Shown: positions 1-6,421, counted from the first letter of the stretch. The stretch is DNA of 9,002 nucleotides from Desulfovibrio sp. (GCA_022837365.1 JALHHV010000118.1:1-9002), one strand, 5' to 3'. Notes: generated by a model from the sequence alone, not told the origin. Numbers and translations: made by a program.

Positions 1-1904
1 CCCAGTTCGCCCAGGTTGCCGCGCAGCACGCCGGTAAGGTCGCTGACCTGGCCGATGGCGGCCACGGCGTCTTCCACCACCTGCGCCCCCTCGCGGGCGC
101 GGGCCTGGCCGCTGTCCGCCTGGCGCGAGGCGTTGGCGGCGCTGCGCGCCACCTCCATGATGGTGGCGTTCATCTGCTCGATGGCGGTCACCGATTCGGT
201 GATCAGCCCGCGCTGGTTCTCGGTGCCGCGCACCACGCCCTCGGTCTGGCGCTCGATGGCCCCGGTGGCGTCGGCCACCTGCCCGGCCACGGAGGCCAGT
301 TCCGCGTTGACCGTTTCCATGCGCTCCATGTGGGCGTGCAGGTCGCGTTCCTTCATCACCAGTTCGGTCACGTCGCTGGCCACTTCCAGGTACCCGGCCT
401 TGTTGCCGTGACAGTCGCGCACGATGTCGCCGTAGGGCCGCACGAAGCGGGTCTGGCCCAGCAGGTTCAGTTCCACGATGTCCGCCTCGAACCGGCCCTG
501 GAGGCGCATGGCCTGGCTGATGGGGCACTGCTCGGTGCCGCAGATGGAGGCGTTGAAGATGGAATTGCACTGGCGGCCGCGCACCTTCTCGCCGTCGTCC
601 AGCCCGGCCAGCCGGGCCACCGCCGTGTTGGCGAGGATGATCTTGAAGTCGTCGTCCACGGCGAACACCGGGTCGGGGATGGCGTTGACCACGTTCTTGT
701 AGCCTTCCACCGAGCACAGGATGTCCTCTATCTTGCCCATGAGCCGGTTGAACCACCGGGCCAGCTGGCTGATCTCGTCGCGGCCGGAATCGTCCAGCCG
801 GTCGTTGAGGTTGGCGCGGTCCTCGGTGATGTCGCGGATCAGGGACACCACGCGCGACACCGGCCGGGTGACGAAGCGCGACACCAGCACCGAGAACACC
901 ACCCCCGGCACCACCAGCAGCGCCGCCAGCGCGGCCAGCATGATGCCCGAGAAACGTTCGAAGATGGCCGTGGCCCCGCTGATGTTCGAGGCGTGCACGA
1001 ACACGCCCACCTGCTCGCCCCGGTAGTCCGTGACCGGGAAGGCCACCAGCGCGGTGTCGCCGCCCTCGGCCGTGGTCAGCCCCTGCTTGCCCGCCATGAG
1101 CAGTTGCGGGGTGACCAGCGCGGCGGCGGGAATCTGCGGGTTGCCCGCGGCGAAGATGAAGTCGTTGCCCACGCGCGGGTACTTGGCGGTATCGCTCATG
1201 CCCTGGGCCAGCGAGCCCAGCGAGGCGTTCATGTACAGCAGCACGTCCTCGCCCTCGGCGCTGGAGGCGATCTTGAGCAGCGGCGCGAACTCGATGAGCA
1301 CCTCGACGGAGCCGATCTGCCTGCCGTCCGCCCCCTTCACCGGCGAGACGCCGCGGATGTCGAAGCCGCCGCGCCCCACCTCGATGCCCTTCATGGGCTG
1401 GCCGGTGCGGTTCACGTCCACCACGGTCTTGCGGAAGGAGGAAATGTCGTCGGAAACGTCGATGTCCTGGCCGTCGCGCTTGATCTGCTTCTTGCTCCAC
1501 AGCCGCACCAGGCTGCGCCCGTTGGGCAGGTGGAAATGCAGCTTGAACTTGCGGCCGGTCACCGCCTCGAACGAGGCCAGGTGCGCGGCAAGGTCGCGGC
1601 GCAACGTCTCGCGCGCCTGCTGCGCCATGGGGTCCTTCTCGTCGTCGATACTGCCGGAAAGCGCCACGGCGTAGGCGGCCTGCACCTCCGGCAGTTGCGA
1701 GAACAGCGCGGCCTGCTCCAGGGCCTGCGCGGCCAGCAGTTCCACCGACTGGGTGACCTCATTGGCCTTGGCCCGCGCCATCTGGCGCAGGAAGACGCCC
1801 TTCAGGTCCGTCAGTTCGCCCGCCAGAAACCAGTATGCGCCGCCGCCCAGCAACAACACCGACAATGCGAAGGGAAGAAAGAGTTTTTGCCTGATACCCA
1901 TCAT
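1..1904 (-). CDS. Methyl-accepting chemotaxis protein (Cache-HAMP-PAS-MCP), C-terminus cut by window edge
   Basis: A transmembrane chemoreceptor that would pass ligand and PAS signals to CheW/CheA. 634 codons are visible without a stop. A short cytoplasmic N-terminus leads into TM1 (about residues 8-28), then a periplasmic region of about 280 residues that looks like a double-Cache sensor (FHLPNGRSLVRLW near residue 100; VNRTGQPMKGIEVGRGG after it). TM2 is at about 320-342 and HAMP at about 343-395. A PAS domain at about 402-512 contains C446-x8-C455-x4-C460. The methylation-helix part of the MCP domain follows to residue 634. The conserved hairpin tip and the C-terminus lie outside the window. 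Two consecutive ATG codons (1904 and 1901) are possible starts. A GGGGG stretch lies just upstream and fits the second ATG slightly better. A candidate sigma-28 promoter precedes the gene, which fits a chemotaxis role. The ligand is unknown. The receptor class is certain; the Cache subtype is inferred. Confidence 0.93.
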   Translation of the reverse strand, partial: MMGIRQKLFLPFALSVLLLGGGAYWFLAGELTDLKGVFLRQMARAKANEVTQSVELLAAQALEQAALFSQLPEVQAAYAVALSGSIDDEKDPMAQQARETLRRDLAAHLASFEAVTGRKFKLHFHLPNGRSLVRLWSKKQIKRDGQDIDVSDDISSFRKTVVDVNRTGQPMKGIEVGRGGFDIRGVSPVKGADGRQIGSVEVLIEFAPLLKIASSAEGEDVLLYMNASLGSLAQGMSDTAKYPRVGNDFIFAAGNPQIPAAALVTPQLLMAGKQGLTTAEGGDTALVAFPVTDYRGEQVGVFVHASNISGATAIFERFSGIMLAALAALLVVPGVVFSVLVSRFVTRPVSRVVSLIRDITEDRANLNDRLDDSGRDEISQLARWFNRLMGKIEDILCSVEGYKNVVNAIPDPVFAVDDDFKIILANTAVARLAGLDDGEKVRGRQCNSIFNASICGTEQCPISQAMRLQGRFEADIVELNLLGQTRFVRPYGDIVRDCHGNKAGYLEVASDVTELVMKERDLHAHMERMETVNAELASVAGQVADATGAIERQTEGVVRGTENQRGLITESVTAIEQMNATIMEVARSAANASRQADSGQARAREGAQVVEDAVAAIGQVSDLTGVLRGNLGEL

Positions 1905-1970
1905 GACCCCCGTCTGGGTGATTCCGCAGCGCATCCCCTGCGCACGGTAGAACTTGTGATCCTACCTGCC

Positions 1971-1997
1971 GTATCGGAAAAAACAACGGGGCGATTA
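1971..1997 (-). promoter_or_regulatory. Candidate sigma-28 (FliA) promoter of the chemoreceptor gene
   Basis: On the minus strand the sequence reads TAAT, then 15 bases, then TCCGATAC. The classical FliA pattern is TAAA-N15-GCCGATAA, so this matches 3 of 4 and 6 of 8 positions with the exact spacer. It lies about 67 bases upstream of the chemoreceptor ATG, and chemoreceptors are common FliA targets in flagellated bacteria. The same stretch can also be read as a weak sigma-70 site (TTGTTT, 16 bases, TAGGAT), so the sigma factor is not certain. No transcription start was measured. Confidence 0.42.
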
Positions 1998-2039
1998 GAT
2001 CGTGAAAATAAGAACTATCACTCCGGACCTGCCAACCCT

Positions 2040-2055
2040 GGCCAAGGTGTTGGCC
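2040..2055. promoter_or_regulatory. Short palindrome, possible operator
   Basis: GGCCAA-GGTG-TTGGCC is a perfect 6-bp inverted repeat with a 4-bp centre. It lies about 43 bp upstream of the distal end of the candidate chemoreceptor promoter, where an activator could bind. A palindrome of this size can occur by chance in G/C-rich DNA, so this is only a candidate. Confidence 0.2.
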
Positions 2056-2275
2056 CCCCAAGGAATCGCAAGCCTTCCGCACCATGACCGCAAGTCCGGC
2101 ACCATGCAGCCGCCGCGTCCATGGCATGAGACGGTGGTATAGTCCGTGCGGCGGCGCACGCCGTGACGCCGCGCCGCCGGCCGCCGCCGGGACGGAGCCG
2201 CGCCATGCACGGTCTCGCCGGGACATGTCCGGCATGCGGGACGGGAATGCGCGAAGGCATCCGTAAAGAGAGGGG

Positions 2276-2333
2276 GGTCCGGTGCGGCCCAATCCGGTCC
2301 GGTGTGGTCCAGTCGCCCGGTGCGGATCAGTCG
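2276..2333. repeat. Three degenerate 20-bp tandem units over the end of the small Cys-rich gene
   Basis: Consecutive units start at 2276, 2296 and about 2316. Each carries a core close to TCCGGTGCGG (TCCGGTGTGG in unit 2, CCCGGTGCGG in unit 3) and ends in a CCAATC/CCAGTC/TCAGTC-like segment. Unit 3 covers the stop codon of the small Cys-rich gene (2327-2329), so the array sits in its 3' end and the immediate 3' UTR. No associated protein or T-run is seen. It could be a slippage product, a protein-binding array or an RNA structure element. Confidence 0.55.
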
Positions 2334-2578
2334 GCCTTGAAGTGGGTGTCGTAGTCCGGGGCCAGGCAGTCCAGGGTGCCGCCCATCATGGTCCGGAACC
2401 TTTCCTGTGGCGGCACCTGCGGCGCGTCCGGATGCGGGCATTCGGCCTGGCCCTGGGACATGCGGCGCGCCTCGTCCAGGCTGCGGTATTCCATCACCCC
2501 GCAGTGGATGCACTTCAGGTGGGTGGCCCGGCGGGTGCAGTTGCAATCCACCTTGGCGAACTGATGCTTGCGCATCAT
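2327..2578 (-). CDS. Small Cys-rich (zinc-ribbon-like) protein, 83 aa, unknown function
   Basis: I do not recognise a named family. The 83-residue product carries C12-x-C14-x8-C23-x2-C26-G, which resembles a zinc-ribbon or rubredoxin-type knuckle pair, plus isolated cysteines at 47 and 71. It has no signal peptide or membrane segment, so it is probably cytoplasmic. The start is chosen at the first of two adjacent ATG codons because ATGA overlaps the stop codon of the upstream receiver gene by 4 bases, a classic translational-coupling arrangement. A longer in-frame extension upstream is Arg/Pro-rich and overlaps the receiver gene, so it is not believed. Position as third gene of a kinase/receiver operon suggests an accessory or effector role in that signalling unit. 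That role is inference, as is metal binding. Confidence 0.8.
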   Translation of the reverse strand: MMRKHQFAKVDCNCTRRATHLKCIHCGVMEYRSLDEARRMSQGQAECPHPDAPQVPPQERFRTMMGGTLDCLAPDYDTHFKAD

Positions 2579-3810
2579 GCCCCCCGGCGGTCCGCCGTAT
2601 CCACCCGCGCGGCAGGACGCCCGGCGGAGGCGAACCCCCCTTCGCCATCGCGGTGCAGCACCAGCACAGCGCCGATGACCGTGCCGTCCGGCGCGCGATA
2701 GGGAGAGACGCTGCACGTGCACGCCTCGCCGCCGGGCAGCAGGCGCACGGGGCCGGACTGGTGCCCGCCCTCGCGCAGGAAGCGGTCGAGGGGCGCGGGC
2801 CCGCCGTCCTCGGCCACGCAATCGGGGCAGCGCACCGCGACCGCGCCCGGTGCGGCATCCGCCGTTCCCGGCAGATACGAGGCGCCGGCCGCCGCCCCCG
2901 CTTCACCCGGCCCGCACACGTGGCGCACCCACGAGGCGTTGGCCATGATCACGTTGCGGTCCAGGTCCAGCAGCACCACATGGTCGGGCATGGCGTCGAT
3001 GGTGTTGCGCAGGATGCCGAGGGTGGTGCGCCAGCGCTGCTCCGCCTCGATGCGGGCGGTGACGTTGACCACGATGCCCTCGTAGTGCAGCAGTTCCCCG
3101 GCCCAGTCGTGCACGGCGGTGCAGTGCTCGGACACCCACAGCAGGTCGCCGTCGCGGCCATACACCTGCGAGACGAAGCCCGTCACCGTGCCTTCGGCGC
3201 GCAGGCGGGCCAGCAGTTCCTGCCGCCGCCCCGGAGCCTCGTAGACCTGCTCGTCCATGGAGCGCACGCCGGACACCAGTTCGCCCGGCCCGGACCAGCC
3301 CAGCATTTCCGCGAAGGCCCGGTTGGACACCAGATAGCGCCCTTCCGGGTCGGCCATGTAGATGCCCACCACGGCATTGTCGAAGATGGACCGGTAGCGC
3401 TGCTCGCTGTCGCGCAGGCGGGCCAGCAGGCGGGTGTGGCGGCGCACGATGCGCAGGTTCATGCGCAGGGCGTCGCCGGTGACCGGCTTGGACATGAAGC
3501 CAAGGGCTCCGCTGCCCGCCACCTGGTCCATGAGGTCGCGGTCCGTGGCCTCCGTGGCCCCGGTGACCAGAATGACCGGGATGTCGAAGTCGGCGGTGAC
3601 GGCGCGGGTGGCCTCCACGCCGTTCATCCGCCCGGCCAGCCAGATGTCCATGAGCACGGCGTCGGGCCGCTCGTCGCGGGCCAGGCGCACGGCGTCCTCG
3701 CCCATGGCGGCGGGGCCGAGCACCACGTGCCCCTCGCGGACCAGCAGCCCCTTCAGCAGGGCCGCGCCGACGGGGTCGTCCTCAGCGATCAGCACGCGCA
3801 ACGGCTGCAT
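2575..3810 (-). CDS. Response-regulator protein, REC-PAS-PAS, no recognised output domain
   Basis: A 411-residue cytoplasmic signalling protein. The N-terminal receiver domain (about 3-120) is complete: acidic pair D11/D12, phospho-acceptor D55 in LMDIW, T83 in LVTG and K108 in SKPV. PAS 1 spans about 133-256 (SEQRYRSIFDNAVVGIYMAD; PAC-type end GIVVNVTARIEAE). PAS 2 spans about 264-388 and contains C299, C328 and C331 (CPDC), plus C364 and C366. No DNA-binding, kinase, GGDEF or phosphatase domain follows, and the last 25 residues are low-complexity. The gene overlaps the kinase gene by 29 bases and has a GGGGGAG Shine-Dalgarno 5 bases before its ATG inside that gene. The expected partner is the upstream kinase. 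Output may be by protein contact, perhaps with the small Cys-rich product whose gene overlaps its stop. Confidence 0.9.
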   Translation of the reverse strand: MQPLRVLIAEDDPVGAALLKGLLVREGHVVLGPAAMGEDAVRLARDERPDAVLMDIWLAGRMNGVEATRAVTADFDIPVILVTGATEATDRDLMDQVAGSGALGFMSKPVTGDALRMNLRIVRRHTRLLARLRDSEQRYRSIFDNAVVGIYMADPEGRYLVSNRAFAEMLGWSGPGELVSGVRSMDEQVYEAPGRRQELLARLRAEGTVTGFVSQVYGRDGDLLWVSEHCTAVHDWAGELLHYEGIVVNVTARIEAEQRWRTTLGILRNTIDAMPDHVVLLDLDRNVIMANASWVRHVCGPGEAGAAAGASYLPGTADAAPGAVAVRCPDCVAEDGGPAPLDRFLREGGHQSGPVRLLPGGEACTCSVSPYRAPDGTVIGAVLVLHRDGEGGFASAGRPAARVDTADRRGA

Positions 3811-5083
3811 CGTCGCTCCCCCATGCGGTTGCGTCGCGCCCGCGCGCTTCGCCGTTGTCCTTCCACAGCGGGCCTTCGCCGGGGGCCTGCCCCTGCTCGC
3901 GCGCCCACGCGGGCTCCGGGGCGGACACGTCGTCCGCCGCGCCGTTGAAGGCGTTGCGCGGCAGGCAGACGCGGAATTCGGTCCAGCCAGCGGGCGAGGT
4001 CTCGAAGCCCACCCGGCCCTTCAGGTAGTTCTGCGCCAGCAGGCGGATGCTGTAGGTGCCGAGGCCGCGCCCCGCCCCCTTGGTGGAAAAGGAACGCTGG
4101 AATATCTGGCGCTGCACGTCGGGCCGGATGTAGCCGGGGTTGCGCACCCGGAAGGTGACGCACGCCTCGTCGCAATCGCAGCCAAGCACCACCTCGCCCT
4201 GTTCGGGGGTGGCCTCCAGCGCGTTCTTGACCATGTTGCCCAGCACCCGGCCGAGCAGCGTGGGGTCGGTGACCATGGCCGCGTCGCCCGCGCAGGCCAG
4301 CACGCTGAGGGTGCGGTTCCGGGCCGTCCCGTGCCCCGCGTACAGGTTGGCCACGTCGCGCAGCAGTTCCCCCCCGTCCACCGGCTGCGGGTCCACGGGC
4401 AACTCGTCGGTCTCGGCGGCCAGCAGCAGCTTCTGGGTCATGATCTCTTCCACCAGCGCGTTGGAGAAGCGGTGCAGCAACATGGTGTCGCCGCGCAGGT
4501 CCAGGGGCACCTCTTCCAGGATCATCTGGGCCAGGTTGCGCAGCCCCCCGGCCGTGTTCAGGATGTCGTGGAAAAAGATGCGCTCCAGCGCGCGCCGCCG
4601 CTTCTCGTGGCTGATGTCGTTGATGGCGAAGATGACGAAGCGCTCGCCGTCCCGCGTGAACGGCGTGGCGCAGACCTTCAGGTCGTAGGCCAGCACGTCG
4701 TCGCCCTTGCGCTGGGTGATGCGGCATTCCTCCACCCTGCGCTGGTCGCCCAGGGCGCACAGCACCGCCTTTACCGCGCCGCATTCACGGCAGCCGTCGG
4801 CCGTGCCGCAGCCGCCGGGGCCGTCGCAGGCGTTCTCGCAGCGGAACAGTTCGCCGGGGCGCAGGCCCAGCAGGTGGGCGCCGTCGGAAAGGGACAGCAG
4901 TTCCAGCAGGTTGCGGTTGACGAAGACGATCTGGCGGTGCCGGTTCAGGATCAGCACGATGTCCGTCACCGAATCGAGCAGGCTGACCAGGGTGGGGTCC
5001 CGGAACAGACCGGCCTGGCGCAGCAGGTCGGCGTCGGCCGAGCGCTCTGCGGAGGCGTGGAACGTGGGGAGGGGCGGGGTCAT
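3782..5083 (-). CDS. Soluble PAS sensor histidine kinase with Cys-rich sensor domain
   Basis: A 433-residue kinase without membrane segments. The PAS domain (about 28-158) contains an unusual cluster, C82, C86, C92, C98, C101, C109 and C120, with C138 further on. The dimerisation/phospho-acceptor helix carries H172 in FFHDILN. The ATPase domain (about 230-376) has an N-box (N283-x3-N287), an F-box-like IFQRSFSTK and a G2-type GAGRGLGTYS. The G1 position reads NPGYI (315-319) in place of the common DxGxG. I believe this Asn variant is typical of a PAS-kinase subfamily in sulfate reducers. The ATG at 5083 is chosen because AGGA lies 5 bases upstream and the PAS domain begins soon after. An in-frame extension reaches back into the MITE at 5341 but is Pro/Arg/His-rich and has only a TTG start. 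It overlaps the receiver gene by 29 bases, so the two proteins are probably made together and paired. Confidence 0.92.
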   Translation of the reverse strand: MTPPLPTFHASAERSADADLLRQAGLFRDPTLVSLLDSVTDIVLILNRHRQIVFVNRNLLELLSLSDGAHLLGLRPGELFRCENACDGPGGCGTADGCRECGAVKAVLCALGDQRRVEECRITQRKGDDVLAYDLKVCATPFTRDGERFVIFAINDISHEKRRRALERIFFHDILNTAGGLRNLAQMILEEVPLDLRGDTMLLHRFSNALVEEIMTQKLLLAAETDELPVDPQPVDGGELLRDVANLYAGHGTARNRTLSVLACAGDAAMVTDPTLLGRVLGNMVKNALEATPEQGEVVLGCDCDEACVTFRVRNPGYIRPDVQRQIFQRSFSTKGAGRGLGTYSIRLLAQNYLKGRVGFETSPAGWTEFRVCLPRNAFNGAADDVSAPEPAWAREQGQAPGEGPLWKDNGEARGRDATAWGSDDAAVARADR

Positions 5084-5190
5084 GGTCGTCCTGTGGTGGC
5101 GTTCGGGGTGACGCCGGGAACGGGCCCGAAAAACGCGAAGATGCCGGACAAGACTTGCGGGCCGTGCGGGGTGCCGGAAGCACCGGGCAG

Positions 5191-5219
5191 AGCCTACCCC
5201 AGGTCCATGAGATTTCCAA
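5191..5219 (-). promoter_or_regulatory. Candidate sigma-70-type promoter of the kinase operon
   Basis: On the minus strand TTGGAA is followed after 17 bases by TAGGCT, about 108 bases upstream of the kinase ATG. The -35 matches TTGACA at 4 of 6 positions and the -10 matches TATAAT at 3 of 6, with ideal spacing. It lies 84 bases beyond the inner end of the MITE, so the element could have altered the upstream sequence of this promoter. This is a weak match found by eye. Confidence 0.28.
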
Positions 5220-5302
5220 GCCGGCAGGACGGGATGGCGGCGGACGGAGAAAGGATGCGGGAGGGGCGCTGCATGCTGACGAAAGCCGCGCGGCAATCCG
5301 CC

Positions 5303-5596
5303 AGGGGCTGCTTCTAAATTAGGATTTTCGTTCGTTGGCAAGGAAAACGAGCCTGTATTCGACCGAGCCTTAGCCGTTAGGTGAGCTTGCGAACCTTACG
5401 GATAAGGACAGCAAAGCTATGGCAGGCGAAGTTTGACCGCGTTGCGCACGATGCCCGTATCGCTGCTGTCCCCATCCGTACGGCTCGCAGACTCGCCTAC
5501 GGCTGGGGCAAAGCTCGCAAGCTCGCCTAACGGGCACGCTCCGCGCCCTTCGGGTCGGAAGCCAACGGACGAAAGGACTATTTAGAAACAGCCCCT
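5303..5596. mobile_element. MITE-like non-autonomous element, about 294 bp, nearly full-length imperfect palindrome
   Basis: The ends are inverted copies: AGGGGCTGCTTCTAAAT at 5303 and, read on the other strand from 5596, AGGGGCTGTTTCTAAAT. The match continues through TTTCGT(T/C)CGTTGGC to about 37 bp. Two further nested inverted pairs follow: 5374-5392 with 5515-5533 (18 of 19 matching) and 5394-5413 with 5464-5483 (17 of 20). The whole element could fold into one long hairpin. It encodes no transposase or other credible protein. Flanks read CCAG (5301-5304) and CTAG (5595-5598), which could be a decayed 4-bp target duplication of the CTAG type seen with some IS5-family elements. That family link is inference. 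The element supplies the thiD stop codon and separates thiD from the kinase promoter. Confidence 0.82.
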
Positions 5597-6421
5597 AGAA
5601 ATCGCGCAGGGGGGCGGGCCGAAGCCCCGGCCCGGCGTGTAGCTTTCGCGCAGGCACAGGTTCAGGTAGCGCTGGGCGCGCTGCACGGCCGGAAGCAGTT
5701 CCATGCCGAGGCCGAGGCAGGTGGCGATGGCGGCGGACAGGGTGCAGCCGGTGCCGTGGTTGTTGGGGGTGTCCACGCGGGGCTGGGCGAGGGCGATGAC
5801 GGCCGGTTCGCCGCCATCCTCACCGGGCAGGCCCAGCCAGTCCACCAGGTCGCCGCTGCCCTCGAAGTGGCCCCCCTTGAGCAGCACCGCCTTGGGCCCC
5901 ATGGACAGGATGCGGCGCACCGCCTCGCGGGCGTCGCCTTCGGTGGCGATGTCCATGCCCGCCAGCATTTCCGCCTCGGGCCGGTTGGGGGTCAACAGGT
6001 CCGCCAGGGGCAGCACGCGCCGCACCAGGGCGTCCACGGCGTCCTCGCGCAGCAGGCGGTGGCCGCTCTGGCTCACCGACACCGGGTCCACCACCAGCGG
6101 AAAGTTCTTGCGCGCGTCCAGCACGTCGGCCACGGCCTCGATGATGGGGGCCGAGAAGAGCATGCCCGTCTTGGCCCCGGCCACGGGAAAGCCGTCCAGC
6201 ACGGTGGTCAGTTGCAGCGCCACGAACTCCGCGTCCGGGGCGTGGATGCCGGTGACGCCAAGGCCGTTCTGGGCCGTGAGCGCGGTGATGACGCTCATGC
6301 CGAAGCCGCCGAGGGCGGTCATGGTCTTGAGGTCGGCCTGGATGCCCGCGCCGCCGCCGGAGTCGGACCCGGCGATGGTCAGGATGCAGGGGGGCGTGGC
6401 GTGCGGAGGGTGTGCGGTCAT
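5582..6421 (-). CDS. thiD: Hydroxymethylpyrimidine/phosphomethylpyrimidine kinase (thiamine biosynthesis)
   Basis: A cytoplasmic ribokinase-fold kinase that phosphorylates HMP and HMP-P to HMP-PP, the pyrimidine half of thiamine. The 279 residues match the usual ThiD length. The substrate-binding start TIAGSDSGGGAGIQADLK is at 15-32, TAQNGLGV at 49-56, VDPVSVSQSG at 111-120, and the anion-hole motif with catalytic Cys HGTGCTLS at 222-229 (C226). The C-terminal LRESYTPGRGFG is typical of the family. The final residues (RGCF) and the TAA stop are encoded by the terminal inverted repeat of the adjacent MITE, so the native C-terminus has been altered slightly, beyond the conserved core. ATG 6421 has AAGGA 7 bases upstream. 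A TATAGG at 6456-6461 may be a -10, but no good -35 was found. No thiamine (TPP) riboswitch is visible upstream and no other thi gene is nearby. Confidence 0.95.
   Translation of the reverse strand: MTAHPPHATPPCILTIAGSDSGGGAGIQADLKTMTALGGFGMSVITALTAQNGLGVTGIHAPDAEFVALQLTTVLDGFPVAGAKTGMLFSAPIIEAVADVLDARKNFPLVVDPVSVSQSGHRLLREDAVDALVRRVLPLADLLTPNRPEAEMLAGMDIATEGDAREAVRRILSMGPKAVLLKGGHFEGSGDLVDWLGLPGEDGGEPAVIALAQPRVDTPNNHGTGCTLSAAIATCLGLGMELLPAVQRAQRYLNLCLRESYTPGRGFGPPPCAISRGCF

Larger units (their letters stand above)
1905..2326. other. 422-bp intergenic region between the Cys-rich small gene and the chemoreceptor gene
   Basis: I see no credible gene here. The open frames crossing it on both strands have G/C-rich, Arg/Pro/Ala-rich translations without a domain and continue antisense or out of frame into neighbouring real genes. 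The region holds the candidate sigma-28 promoter (1971-1997), a GGCCAA/TTGGCC palindrome (2040-2055), a perfect CGTGCG/CGCACG hairpin with a GCGG loop (2145-2160), and the start of a 20-bp tandem repeat (2276-2333). No hairpin followed by a T-run is visible after the upstream operon, so its terminator is not identified. Confidence 0.6.

Noticed and set aside
330..2087. Plus-strand open frame of 585 codons opposite the chemoreceptor
   Set aside because: Antisense shadow of a G/C-rich gene: His/Gly/Ala/Val-rich translation with no domain, while the minus strand encodes a full Cache-HAMP-PAS receptor.
2579..2821. Longer version of the small Cys-rich protein (164 residues)
   Set aside because: The extra 81 residues are an out-of-frame reading of the receiver gene; the ATGA overlap start gives a compact Cys-motif protein.
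1995..2906. Minus-strand 303-codon open frame over the intergenic region and receiver 3' end
   Set aside because: Out of frame with the receiver and small Cys-rich genes, Arg/Ala/Pro-rich, no domain, no conserved start context.
2407..3948. Plus-strand open frame of 513 codons opposite the receiver gene
   Set aside because: Low-complexity antisense translation; the minus strand shows REC and PAS motifs with all key residues.
3434..5317. Plus-strand open frame of 627 codons opposite the kinase gene
   Set aside because: Antisense shadow without a domain; it also ends by chance in the MITE terminal repeat.
5084..5341. 86-residue N-terminal extension of the kinase beginning within the MITE
   Set aside because: TTG start inside a mobile element, Pro/Arg/His-rich sequence, and a good Shine-Dalgarno plus ATG at 5083 just before the PAS domain.
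5303..5596. Remnant of a transposase gene inside the element
   Set aside because: No frame of useful length resembles a transposase; the interior is mostly inverted repeat.
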